From Pseudonocardiaceae bacterium YIM PH 21723 (GTDB lineage Bacteria > Actinomycetota > Actinomycetes > Mycobacteriales > Pseudonocardiaceae), in NCBI GenBank assembly GCA_003600225.1, contig QZFT01000066.1:1-38380 (forward strand): a stretch of 38,380 bases of DNA, written 5' to 3'. Below, in pieces: positions 15,323 to 22,714 of the stretch. Both the position numbers and the translations under genes were made by a program. Under the pieces are notes generated by a model. That model saw only the letters and a list, made by a program, of their open reading frames with translations. It ran no database searches and had not been told where the DNA came from. Position 1 is the stretch's first letter; every line of letters begins with the position of its first letter.

Positions 15323-16840
15323 TCAGAGGTGGCGGGCGTCGAGGTGGCCGAACGGCCGGTCGGTGGTCGCGTACCGGGCGGCCAGGGTGGCGGCTTCGGC
15401 TGGGCGGCCGTCCAGGATGAGGCGGGACAGTTCCGCGTGCCGCCGGGTGTGCAGCGTGGCCCGGGAGCGGGCGTAGCCGGCCGCGCTGTCCTTGGTGACC
15501 ATGAACGCCCAGTCGCTGGAGAGGGCCATGATCGCCTCGGACAGCAGTTGGTCCAGCACGGGTTCCCGGCCGGGGGTGGAGCGCTTGGCGTCCACGGTGC
15601 GCAGCAGCAGCGTCTGCAACTCGTCGTTCGCCGTCACCATGTCGGACACCTGCTCGCCGTCCCACACCCGCCAGTCCTTGCCCGAGCCCCAGGACGAGGC
15701 GGGCAGGTCGACCGGTTCGCCGACCAGACCGTCCCGCTGAGCACCGTCCAAAGTGGTCACCTGGACCCCGGCCTCCGGCAGCGCGCGCAGCACCTTGGCC
15801 AGCCACTGTGGACCCTCGTGCCACCAGTGACCGAACAGCTCGGTGTCGTAGGCGGCGACCACCAGGCCCGGTTTCCCCTGCCGCGCCGAGATATCCCGCA
15901 GCCGGTTGACCACAGTGGACACGAAATCGGCCACGTGCTCGTCCACTGTGGACGCCGCCAGACCGGGCTCGTACGGGCGTTTCCGGTCGCTGGGCACCGA
16001 CTTCCCGGTCACCCGGAACGGCTTCAGCCCGCTCGGGTGATCGAAGGTGTGGAAGTCCCGGTAGGCGGCGTCGCCCGGATACCCGGACTTCGGTGACCAG
16101 ACCCGGTAGGTGACCTCCAGGTCCCGGCCGAAGCAGACCACGTCCGACGAACCGACCGGCCTGCCGGCAGCCGTGTCTCCGCGCAGCGCCGGGCCGTCCA
16201 CCAGGAACCGCCGCACGCCGGCCGCCGCGTAATCGGCCTCCATCCCCGGGGCGTAGCCGCACTCCGGGGCCCAGATGCCCTCGGGTGTGCTGCCGATGCG
16301 CCGCCGGGTGTCGGCCAGGCCCGCCTGGAGCCCGTACTGCCGCACCCGGGGTTGCAGCAGCGGCTGGAACGGGTGGGCCAGCGGACCGCCGAGCAGTTCG
16401 AGTACACCCGAGGAGACCAGGCCGCGCAGCAGCGGGGAGAACCCGTGCCGCCAGCGGCTTTCGAACAGGTCGAGGGCGTGGGTGGCCGCACGGTACTCGT
16501 GCGCCGCGACCTCCTGGAGCGCCGGCTCCGCCTTCCAGCGGCCGTGCCAGCGGGTGGCCGCCAGCTGGGCGCGCAACTGCCAGTTGCCGATCCACTCGTG
16601 GACGCCGCGCAGGCTGTGCGGGTCGTCCAGTTGCGCGGCCAGCACCGGCGTCACGCCCAGGGTCAGCTGATCCCGCCTGCCCTCGGCGGCCAGTGTTTCG
16701 AGGAGTTCGACGACGGGCAGGTAGGAGTGCGCCCAGGACTGGTAGAGCCACTCCTCGCCGACCGGCCAGCCGCCGTGGTGCGCGAGCCACGGCAGGTGGC
16801 TGTGCAGGACCAGGGCGAAGCTGCCGAAAGCCTTCTTCAC
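15323..16840 (-). CDS. GH57 family 1,4-alpha-glucan branching enzyme (Rv3031-like)
   Basis: A protein of 505 residues. The five GH57 regions are traceable: HSHLPW near residues 13-18, GIWAPECGY near 194-202 with the nucleophile Glu, and YDTELFGHWWHEG near 336-348 with the acid/base Asp. A C-terminal helical domain follows, as in the TTHA1902-type branching enzymes. The M. tuberculosis counterpart Rv3031 is the proposed branching enzyme of methylglucose lipopolysaccharide/glucan synthesis. The start is a GTG overlapping the methyltransferase stop as GTGA (16837-16840), so the two are translated together. Expected substrate is the cytosolic alpha-1,4-glucan made by the Rv3032-like glucosyltransferase at 9.4-10.7 kb. 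Amylase or 4-alpha-glucanotransferase activity is a less likely alternative. Confidence 0.9.
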   Translation of the reverse strand: MKKAFGSFALVLHSHLPWLAHHGGWPVGEEWLYQSWAHSYLPVVELLETLAAEGRRDQLTLGVTPVLAAQLDDPHSLRGVHEWIGNWQLRAQLAATRWHGRWKAEPALQEVAAHEYRAATHALDLFESRWRHGFSPLLRGLVSSGVLELLGGPLAHPFQPLLQPRVRQYGLQAGLADTRRRIGSTPEGIWAPECGYAPGMEADYAAAGVRRFLVDGPALRGDTAAGRPVGSSDVVCFGRDLEVTYRVWSPKSGYPGDAAYRDFHTFDHPSGLKPFRVTGKSVPSDRKRPYEPGLAASTVDEHVADFVSTVVNRLRDISARQGKPGLVVAAYDTELFGHWWHEGPQWLAKVLRALPEAGVQVTTLDGAQRDGLVGEPVDLPASSWGSGKDWRVWDGEQVSDMVTANDELQTLLLRTVDAKRSTPGREPVLDQLLSEAIMALSSDWAFMVTKDSAAGYARSRATLHTRRHAELSRLILDGRPAEAATLAARYATTDRPFGHLDARHL

Positions 16841-17574
16841 AGTCGCTCCGCGATCGCCACCAGGTCCAGGCTGGCATCGATGTCATCCTCGGACAGCACG
16901 AAGTCCGCCGCGGTCACCGAGGTCACGTCGGCGATCAGCTGCTCGCTCCAGGGCTGTCCGGCCAGCGCGGTGTTGATCTGCGCGTCGATGATCGAACCGC
17001 CGTGCCGGGCGTCCAGTTCGCGCAGCCGCGGCCCGTGTCCCAGACCCAGCATCCGGGTGCGGAATCCGGCGTCGGCCAGCAGCCCGTCCAGTTCGGTGCC
17101 GGACAGCTCGCGGGTGTGGAACGGGTTCAGCGGGGTGTCCCGGCCGGGGGAGAAGGTGATCCGGTTCGGCGTGGTGCACAGCAGCAGGCCGCCGGGGCGC
17201 AGCACCCGGGCGCACTCGGCCAGGAACTCCTCCTGGTTCCACAGGTGCTCGATGACCTGCAGGTTCGCCACCACGTCCACCGAGCCGCCGGCCACCGGGA
17301 GGCTGGCCAGATTGGTGCGCACCGCGCGGACCTGCGGATAGGTGCGGCGGACGTGCGCGATGGCCTGCTCGTCGTAGTCCAGGGCCAGCACCGAGCGGGC
17401 CACTCCGGCGATCAGGTCCGCGCCGTAGCCCTCGCCGCAGCCGGCCTCCAGGACGACGGCGCCGGCGCAGAACTGCCGCAGCGCGATATACGCGGCCTCA
17501 TGGCGTCTGAACCAGTAATTCTCGACGTCGAGGCCGGGTACGGTGCGCTCTCCGGTTAAGGGCAGTCCGCTCAT
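16837..17574 (-). CDS. class I SAM-dependent methyltransferase (Rv3030-like)
   Basis: A protein of 245 residues. The N-terminus PLTGERTVPG and the SAM-binding motif I VLEAGCGEGYGADLI (near 41-55) are clear; ALDYDE supplies the acidic ribose-binding residue, and VARVLRPGGLLL-like motif III appears as CARVLRPGGLLL. The GERTVP start is typical of methyltransferases located with glycan genes. In M. tuberculosis Rv3030 starts the Rv3030-Rv3031-Rv3032 set and is suspected to methylate glucose residues of methylglucose lipopolysaccharide, but I know of no proof that fixes its target. Start ATG 17574 has no strong ribosome-binding site. A T-tailed hairpin 85-134 bp upstream may stop read-through from the PASTA/DegV genes or attenuate this operon. 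Confidence 0.87.
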   Translation of the reverse strand: MSGLPLTGERTVPGLDVENYWFRRHEAAYIALRQFCAGAVVLEAGCGEGYGADLIAGVARSVLALDYDEQAIAHVRRTYPQVRAVRTNLASLPVAGGSVDVVANLQVIEHLWNQEEFLAECARVLRPGGLLLCTTPNRITFSPGRDTPLNPFHTRELSGTELDGLLADAGFRTRMLGLGHGPRLRELDARHGGSIIDAQINTALAGQPWSEQLIADVTSVTAADFVLSEDDIDASLDLVAIAERL

Positions 17575-17651
17575 CCGTCAGAGGTTACCGGCAAGTAGGT
17601 AGCTGCACCGGGTAGTCCGCGTCACGTTGCACGGCCCAACGAAAGCGGCAG

Positions 17652-17708
17652 ATAAAAAGCCGCCGTGGCCGGCGCCGGGCATGCACTCCCAACACTGACC
17701 ACGGCGGC
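17652..17708 (-). terminator. T-tailed hairpin between the PASTA gene and the methyltransferase
   Basis: On the minus strand GCCGCCGTGG (17708-17699) pairs exactly with CCACGGCGGC (17668-17659), followed by TTTTTATC. The loop is 30 nt and contains a further GC-rich dyad, CCCGGCGCCGG. It would end the DegV/PASTA transcript about 200 bp past its last stop codon. The rest of the gap 17575-17909 shows only a 6-bp dyad, GGTAAGCCCTTACC (17879-17892). Confidence 0.6.
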
Positions 17709-17909
17709 ATACGGGAGTCGTGGGGAAGCGTCGCGCCGCTCGGCCACCACGGATCAGACCCGCAAGGTCGTGGGTCAGGGCGTGTTGTTCACCGCCCTGT
17801 CATCACGTACATCGATCATGGCGCAGATTCGTTACCGGATTCTCTGTTGATCACCACAAAGAGTGGGGTTGTTTTTCCGGTAAGCCCTTACCTGGTATGG
17901 GGAAGCGCG

Positions 17910-18230
17910 TCAGTGCTTGGAGACCAGCAGCATGATCGGGGTATCCGACCTGACCAGGGTGCCCGCCACGGGCTGCATCTCGACCACGGTCCAGTTCGCC
18001 AGCACGATCGGCACGCCGACGATCTTGTGCGTGGAGCCGACGTGCACATTGCGCAGTCCCATGCGCTTGAGCTCGATGTGCGCGATCTCCGCGTTGATCC
18101 CCTTCAACGTGGGCACCTCGATGTCGCGCAGCTCGGTGAGCCTGCTCGACACGCGCAGCCGACCGCTCACGGCGACCGCGGCCACGCCGAGCACACCGAT
18201 GAGGCCGAGTACCACCCAGAACCTGCGCAT
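17910..18230 (-). CDS. small membrane-anchored single-PASTA-domain protein
   Basis: A protein of 106 residues. Residues 4-24 form a TM segment (FWVVLGLIGVLGVAAVAVSG), and the rest is one extracytoplasmic PASTA domain starting at VPTLKGINAEIAHIELKRMG and ending in TPIMLLVSKH. PASTA domains bind muropeptides or beta-lactams in Ser/Thr kinases and PBPs; here the domain stands alone with no kinase or transpeptidase. The ATG at 18230 has GGAGGG 8-13 nt upstream, so the GTG at 18245 is not needed. It follows the DegV gene after 43 bp on the same strand and is likely cotranscribed with it. A cell-wall sensing role is inferred only from the domain. Confidence 0.75.
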   Translation of the reverse strand: MRRFWVVLGLIGVLGVAAVAVSGRLRVSSRLTELRDIEVPTLKGINAEIAHIELKRMGLRNVHVGSTHKIVGVPIVLANWTVVEMQPVAGTLVRSDTPIMLLVSKH

Positions 18231-18273
18231 GTTCTTACCCTCCACCGTTGTGGTCGATCCGGCAAGGGAGGGG

Positions 18274-19104
18274 TCAGCGAGGGGAAACGGTCACGGCGAG
18301 GGAGCCGGGGCCGGTGTGCGAGCCGATCACCGCGCTGGTGCGGGTGATGATCAGCTGGTTCACGTAGGGGATCTGGTACTTGAGCCGGTCGGCCAGTTCC
18401 TCGGCGCCGTCGAGGTTGTCGCCGTACTCCACCGCGAGGTCCACCAGCTGCCGCCCGGCCTGGCGGCTCATGGTCTTGACCACCTGATCGAGGGCTTTGT
18501 CGCCGCGTACCCGCTGTAGCGTCCGCACCTGTCCCTTGAAGAAGGTGAGCAGTGGGCGGATCGACAGCGCGTCACCGAGCATGGCCTCGGTAGCCCCGAT
18601 CGTGCCTCCCCTACGCAGGTAGTCCAGCGAATCCACGTAGGTCACCTGCCGGGTGGCCCGGCTGTGCTTTATCACCGCATTGAGGGCCTGGTCCAGGGTG
18701 CCGCCCATCAGCGCGGCCTGGCCGGCGGCGAGGGCGAGGTAGCCCAGGCTCATCCCGCAGACATTGGAGTCCACCACCTGCACCGGGACGCCGATGCCGA
18801 TGGCGCCGGTCTCCGCGGCACGCACCGTCGCCGACATCCGCCCGGAGATGTGCACGGACAGGATGCCGGTCGCGCCGGCGGCCTGAAGGTGCTGGTAGAC
18901 GCGGTGGAAGGTGATCGCGGACGGCGCGGAACTCTGTACGTGCAGCCCGTTCCGCATCGCGGTGAACAACGCGGGCGTCGACGCGGCGCGTTCATCCTCC
19001 AGGTCGTCTCCAATGCGGACCTGCTGGGGGATGACGGCAATGCCCATGCGTGCGGCCAAGTCTTCTGGCAGGCAGCTGGAAGAGTCCGTGACTACGGCGA
19101 TCAC
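18274..19104 (-). CDS. DegV family fatty-acid-binding protein
   Basis: About 276 residues. The N-terminus VIAVVTDSSSCLPEDLAARMGIAVIPQQV is the typical DegV start, and VTYVDSLDYLRRGGTIGATEAMLG and SIRPLLTFFKGQV are the conserved lipid-head-group signatures. Family members (FakB-like) hold a fatty acid in the cytosol; with FakA kinases they present it for phosphorylation. No FakA gene is nearby. The GTG at 19104 is chosen because a good -10 hexamer, TAATAT, lies 8-13 nt upstream on the minus strand (plus-strand 19112-19117), giving a leaderless message; residues before it in the longer frame (to 19206) are not conserved-looking. It is divergent from the etfB-etfA operon. Confidence 0.87.
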   Translation of the reverse strand: MIAVVTDSSSCLPEDLAARMGIAVIPQQVRIGDDLEDERAASTPALFTAMRNGLHVQSSAPSAITFHRVYQHLQAAGATGILSVHISGRMSATVRAAETGAIGIGVPVQVVDSNVCGMSLGYLALAAGQAALMGGTLDQALNAVIKHSRATRQVTYVDSLDYLRRGGTIGATEAMLGDALSIRPLLTFFKGQVRTLQRVRGDKALDQVVKTMSRQAGRQLVDLAVEYGDNLDGAEELADRLKYQIPYVNQLIITRTSAVIGSHTGPGSLAVTVSPR

Positions 19105-19111
19105 ATGACCG

Positions 19112-19117
19112 ATATTA
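19112..19117 (-). promoter_or_regulatory. probable -10 box of the DegV gene
   Basis: TAATAT on the minus strand ends 7 nt before the GTG at 19104, so transcription would begin at the start codon. No convincing -35 hexamer is seen. Confidence 0.45.
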
Positions 19118-19235
19118 GCCCGTTCAGGTAGGTAACCCGAGACCCTTTCGTGTCTTTCCCGCAAGGTTCTTTCAGGTGACTGTAAGAACCTCGTGAGGCC
19201 TATCACGGTTAGTCACGCGACGGACTGGTTATCCC

Positions 19236-19252
19236 TAGGCTACTGGTGAGTA
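19236..19252 (+). promoter_or_regulatory. candidate promoter/operator of etfB-etfA
   Basis: The -10-like TAGGCT (19236-19241) overlaps the dyad TACTGGTGAGTA (19241-19252), a TACT-N4-AGTA layout resembling operators of TetR-type acyl-CoA-responsive repressors. It would leave a 5' leader of about 165 nt. The leader also has an unpartnered TTGACA at 19348-19353. Confidence 0.35.
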
Positions 19253-19414
19253 ACATGTGTGGCAGGCGGTCATGTGCCGCATTGCACATACTGAACACGC
19301 ACGGCCCACTGTGCCCCGCACCACCGGGCATGGCAGGGTCTGATCAATTGACAAGCGTCCATGCCGAACCGTCCACGAGGTTTCGGGTTCTCTTCAGGAG
19401 GTCGGAGCAGACCT

Positions 19415-20200
19415 ATGAATATCGTCGTCCTCGTCAAGCAGGTGCCCGACACCTACTCCGAGCGCAAGCTCACCGACGCCGACTTCACCCTCGACCGCGA
19501 CGCGGCCGACGCGGTGCTGGATGAGATCAACGAGCGCGCCGTCGAAGAGGCCCTGCTGATCAAGGAACGCGACGGCGGTGAGGTGACCGTCGTGTCCATG
19601 GGCCCGGATCGCACCACCGACGCGATCCGCAAGGCGCTGTCCATGGGTGCCGACAAGGCCGTTCACCTGAACGACGCCGCGCTGCACGGTTCCTGTGCGG
19701 TGCAGACCGCCAAGGCCCTCGCCAAGGTCATCGGCGCCGTCGAGGGTGTCGACCTGATCATCACCGGCAACGAGGCCACCGACGGCCGCACCGGCGCCAT
19801 CCCGGCCATGATCGCCGAGGTGCTGGGCCTGCCCGCGCTGACCCACGCTCGCAAGGTGGAGATCGCCGACGGCACCGTGAAGATCGAGCGGGAGACCGCG
19901 GACGAAGGCCTGACCTTCGCCGAGGCCGCACTGCCCGCAGTGGTGAGCGTGAACGAGAAGATCAACGAGCCGCGGTACCCGTCCTTCAAGGGCATCATGG
20001 CCGCGAAGAAGAAGCCGGTCACCACGCTGACCCTCGCCGACGCGGGCATCGACGCGTCCGAGGTCGGCCTGGCGAACGCGACCTCCAGTGTCGTCGAGGC
20101 CGCGCCGAAGCCGCCGCGCTCCGGTGGACAGAAGGTGACCGACGAGGGCGATGGTGGCTCGAAGATCGTCGAGTACCTCGTGTCCCAGAAGCTCGTCTGA
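19415..20200 (+). CDS. etfB: electron transfer flavoprotein beta subunit
   Basis: A protein of 261 residues starting MNIVVLVKQVPDTYSERKL, the invariant EtfB N-terminus. DRTTDAIRKALSMGADKAVHL and the AMP-binding loop LIITGNEATDGRTGAIPAMIAE (near 110-131) are clear, and the C-terminal arm that wraps EtfA is present. With EtfA it takes electrons from acyl-CoA and other dehydrogenases and passes them to the membrane quinone pool through an ETF:quinone oxidoreductase. The ATG at 19415 follows GGAG (19404-19407) with a 7-nt spacer, and AGGAGG lies just before that. etfA follows after 40 bp. The M. tuberculosis homologue is fixA/Rv3029c. Confidence 0.96.
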   Translation: MNIVVLVKQVPDTYSERKLTDADFTLDRDAADAVLDEINERAVEEALLIKERDGGEVTVVSMGPDRTTDAIRKALSMGADKAVHLNDAALHGSCAVQTAKALAKVIGAVEGVDLIITGNEATDGRTGAIPAMIAEVLGLPALTHARKVEIADGTVKIERETADEGLTFAEAALPAVVSVNEKINEPRYPSFKGIMAAKKKPVTTLTLADAGIDASEVGLANATSSVVEAAPKPPRSGGQKVTDEGDGGSKIVEYLVSQKLV

Positions 20201-20240
20201 TCCCCGCCCACCCACAAGACTGTTTCGAGGAGAACGAAGA

Positions 20241-21197
20241 ATGGCTGAGGTTCTGGTCCTCGTCGACCACGTGGACGGCGAGGTCAAGAAGGTCACGTCC
20301 GAGCTGCTGACCGCTGCCAAGCGCATCGGTGAGCCGTCGGCTGTCGTCGTCGGTGCCCCCGGCTCCGCCGGCAAGGTCCGCGAGGCACTGGCCGGCTACG
20401 GCGCGGCCAAGGTCTACGTGGCCGAGTCCGACGACGCGGCGAACACCCTGGTCACCCCGAAGGTCGACGCGCTCGCCTCGCTGGTGTCCTCCGTCAGCCC
20501 GGCCGCCGTGCTGGTCGCCGCCACGACCGAGGGCAAGGAGGTGGCCGGCCGTCTCGCCGTCCGCATCGGCTCCGGTCTGCTGGCCGACGCGGTGGACGTG
20601 GACGCCGACGGTATCGCCACGCAGAGCATCTTCGGTGGCGGCTTCACGGTGAAGTCCAAGGTCAACGCAGGCACGCCGATCATCTCGGTGCGCCCGGGTG
20701 CCATCGAGGCCGAGGCCGCCGACGGTGCCGCCGCCGAGTCGGCCGTCGAGCTGTCCTCCAGCACCGAGAAGACCGCCAAGATCACCGGCCGCGAGAAGGT
20801 CGAGGGCGGCGACCGCCCCGAGCTGACCGAGGCCTCCGTGGTCGTCTCCGGTGGCCGCGGTGTGGCCAGCGCGGAGAACTTCACGGTGGTCGAGGCCCTG
20901 GCCGACTCGCTGGGTGCCGCTGTCGGCGCCTCGCGTGCCGCCGTGGACTCCGGTTACTACCCGCACCAGTTCCAGGTCGGCCAGACCGGTAAGACGGTCG
21001 CGCCGCAGCTGTACATCGCGCTGGGTATCTCCGGTGCGATCCAGCACCGCGCGGGTATGCAGACCTCCAAGACGATCATCGCGGTGAACAAGGACGAGGA
21101 GGCGCCGATCTTCGAGATCGCCGACTTCGGCGTCGTCGGCGACCTGTTCAAGGTCGCGCCGCAGCTGACCGAGGAGATCGGCAAGCGCAAGGGCTGA
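20241..21197 (+). CDS. etfA: electron transfer flavoprotein alpha subunit
   Basis: A protein of 318 residues. The N-terminal half is the EtfA/B Rossmann-like domain. The C-terminal FAD domain has [49 protein letters not shown] and [21 protein letters not shown], all standard FAD contacts. GAGGAGA at 20227-20233 serves the ATG at 20241. It is cotranscribed with etfB and its message ends at the strong terminator 21208-21259. The glucan cluster and the acyltransferases on either side have no obvious electron-transfer link, so this neighbourhood reflects conserved synteny (fixB/Rv3028c) more than a shared pathway. Confidence 0.96.
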   Translation: MAEVLVLVDHVDGEVKKVTSELLTAAKRIGEPSAVVVGAPGSAGKVREALAGYGAAKVYVAESDDAANTLVTPKVDALASLVSSVSPAAVLVAATTEGKEVAGRLAVRIGSGLLADAVDVDADGIATQSIFGGGFTVKSKVNAGTPIISVRPGAIEAEAADGAAAESAVELSSSTEKTAKITGREKVEGGDRPELTEASVVVSGGRGVASAENFTVVEALADSLGAAVGASRAAVDSGYYPHQFQVGQTGKTVAPQLYIALGISGAIQHRAGMQTSKTIIAVNKDEEAPIFEIADFGVVGDLFKVAPQLTEEIGKRKG

Positions 21198-21207
21198 GCG
21201 CTCATCT

Positions 21208-21259
21208 AACGCCGCAGGGGCGTCTCCCGACGTGGAGGGCGCCCCTGCGGCGTTTTTTT
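21208..21259 (+). terminator. Rho-independent terminator of etfB-etfA
   Basis: AACGCCGCAGGGGCG (21208-21222) pairs perfectly over 15 bp with 21240-21254 and is followed by seven T residues (21253-21259). It is the clearest intrinsic terminator in the window. Confidence 0.93.
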
Positions 21260-21398
21260 GGCTTTGTGGGGGCGGTGGGGCGCTTCTGGCGGTCGTCGAA
21301 GGATGGCTTTGGAGGGGGAGACGGGGCGGGGTCTTTCCGGCCGGCGTGTTGGGTGGGGGCACGCCTGTCTGGTGTTCGGGGCCGCTGCGCGGGGCGGA

Positions 21399-21473
21399 TG
21401 AATGTGGCTTTCCTTCGGTAGAGGTCGCGCAGTGTGGCTTTCGTTTGGCTAGACCGACTTAGAGCCACATTCA
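21399..21473. repeat. hairpin module H1 (TGAATGTGGCT dyad)
   Basis: TGAATGTGGCT (21399-21409) and AGCCACATTCA (21463-21473) are perfect 11-bp arms. A partial direct copy of the left arm, GTGTGGCTTTC, occurs at 21432-21442 within the loop. Confidence 0.7.
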
Positions 21474-21496
21474 GCAAAATCACCCGGCGGGCGAGT

Positions 21497-21577
21497 ACCT
21501 GAAGGACGCCTCCGTTTACCCCAGGTAAACGAAGGACGCCTTCAGTGCGCTCAAGTAAACGATGGCGTCCTTCAGGT
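21497..21577. repeat. hairpin module H2 (ACCTGAAGGACGCC dyad)
   Basis: ACCTGAAGGACGCC (21497-21510) and its complement (21564-21577) are perfect 14-bp arms. Inside are GTTTACC-CCA-GGTAAAC (21514-21530) and GAAGG-ACG-CCTTC (21531-21543), and the unit GTAAACGAAGGACGCC is repeated imperfectly at 21555-21570. Confidence 0.75.
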
Positions 21578-21932
21578 CCCCCGCGGAAGCGGCCCATTCC
21601 CACCAGACCGGCGTGCCCCCGCCCAACGCGAAGGCAGGAAAGACCCCACCCCAAGCCCGTCTCCTCCTCCAAAGCCTCCGTCGCCGACCACCCGGGCCGG
21701 GCGAAGCCAGCCGCCAGCGGAATCAGGAGAACGCTTTCGGGGGGTTGCGCGCACGGCCGGGCGATAAGTGGGATTGCTTACTCCGGGTGGGTGGTCGCCG
21801 TGTGTAGCCAAGTCACGCTAATGCGGTTGGCCTCGGGGTTTGCCCCAGGTGAGGTCAGGGATTCACGGGTTTTCCACCGACGCGCAACCAAATGGACTTT
21901 CCTCGTGAGTGCTGAACCGGTAAACCGAGCGT

Positions 21933-22709
21933 ATGGCTCAGTCGCAGCTGTTGGTCAGCACGGCTCCACCCGGTGGGGACCTGCCTGAAGACGCCCCGCG
22001 CTACTCGCTCCTGGTCGCGAGAAACAACGATGAAGTGCGCGCCGCTCAGAGGCTCCGGTACGAGGTCTTCGCCGAGGAGATGGGCGCGGAACTGCACAGC
22101 CCCGTCGAGGGCTTGGACGTCGACGAGTTCGACGAGCACTGCGATCACCTCGTGGTCCGCGACGACCGGTCCGGGGACATCGTCGGCACCTATCGCATGC
22201 TCCCGCCGGAGCGCGCTGCCGACGCGGGCCGGCTCTACTCCGACACCGAGTTCGACCTGACCAACCTCCAGCACCTGCGCCCGTCTCTGGTGGAGACCGG
22301 CCGCTCGTGTGTTCACCCGGACCACCGCAGTGGTGCCGCCGTGAGCCTGGTGTGGGCCGGCATCGCCCGGTACATGCACCTCTCCGGCCACCGCTACCTG
22401 GCGGGTTGCGCCTCCGTTCCGCTCGCCGACGGCGGCCAGTTCGCCGCGGGCGTCTGGGACCAGGTGAGCACCAAGTACTACGCGCCAGAGGAACTTCGGG
22501 TTCACCCGCACAACCCGTGGAGCGCCGAGGGGATCGAGCGCCCGCAGCGCTCGGTGCTGCCTCCGCTGCTCAAGGGTTACCTGCGGCTGGGAGCCCTGGT
22601 GTGTGGCCAGCCCGCCCTGGATGAGGACTTCGGCGTCGCCGACATGTTCATCCTGGTGGACCTGGAGAAAATCGACCAGCGTTATCTTCGGTTCTTCCTC
22701 GGAGGCTGA
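21933..22709 (+). CDS. GNAT-fold N-acyltransferase, OlsB-like (Rv3027c-like)
   Basis: A protein of 258 residues. LRYEVFAEEMGAE (near 41-53), DIVGTYRMLPPE, LVETGRSCVHPDHR and YLAGCASVPLADGGQF are the conserved blocks of the OlsB/hemolysin-like family, which moves a long acyl chain from acyl-ACP to the alpha-amino group of ornithine, giving lyso-ornithine lipid. The neighbouring PlsC-like gene starts 5 bp after the stop, exactly the olsB-olsA layout for ornithine lipids. The amino acid acceptor has not been shown for actinobacterial members that I know of, so the substrate is inferred. ATG 21933 has no strong ribosome-binding site. Rv3027c holds the same place in M. tuberculosis. Confidence 0.85.
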   Translation: MAQSQLLVSTAPPGGDLPEDAPRYSLLVARNNDEVRAAQRLRYEVFAEEMGAELHSPVEGLDVDEFDEHCDHLVVRDDRSGDIVGTYRMLPPERAADAGRLYSDTEFDLTNLQHLRPSLVETGRSCVHPDHRSGAAVSLVWAGIARYMHLSGHRYLAGCASVPLADGGQFAAGVWDQVSTKYYAPEELRVHPHNPWSAEGIERPQRSVLPPLLKGYLRLGALVCGQPALDEDFGVADMFILVDLEKIDQRYLRFFLGG

Positions 22710-22714
22710 CCAGC

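Larger units (their letters stand above)
21305..21676. repeat. composite long inverted repeat enclosing two hairpin modules
   Basis: The left arm (21305 to about 21394, starting GGCTTTGGAGGGGGAGACGG) recurs as an inverted copy (21676 back to about 21580, GGCTTTGGAGGAGGAGACGG). By eye about 60 of the first 70 bases match, with one 6-nt gap. Shared tracts include GGGGTCTTTCC, GTTGGG and GGGGGCACGCC. Between the arms lie two separate hairpin modules (21399-21473 and 21497-21577). Weaker similarity may extend out to about 21285 and 21695. No ORF runs through it. It fills most of the 735-bp gap between etfA and the GNAT gene; the remainder (21700-21932) shows nothing definite. Confidence 0.75.

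Noticed and set aside
17879-17892. GGTAAGCCCTTACC dyad
   Set aside because: Short, distant from any start codon in the right direction, and without a T-tail; not enough for an operator or terminator call.
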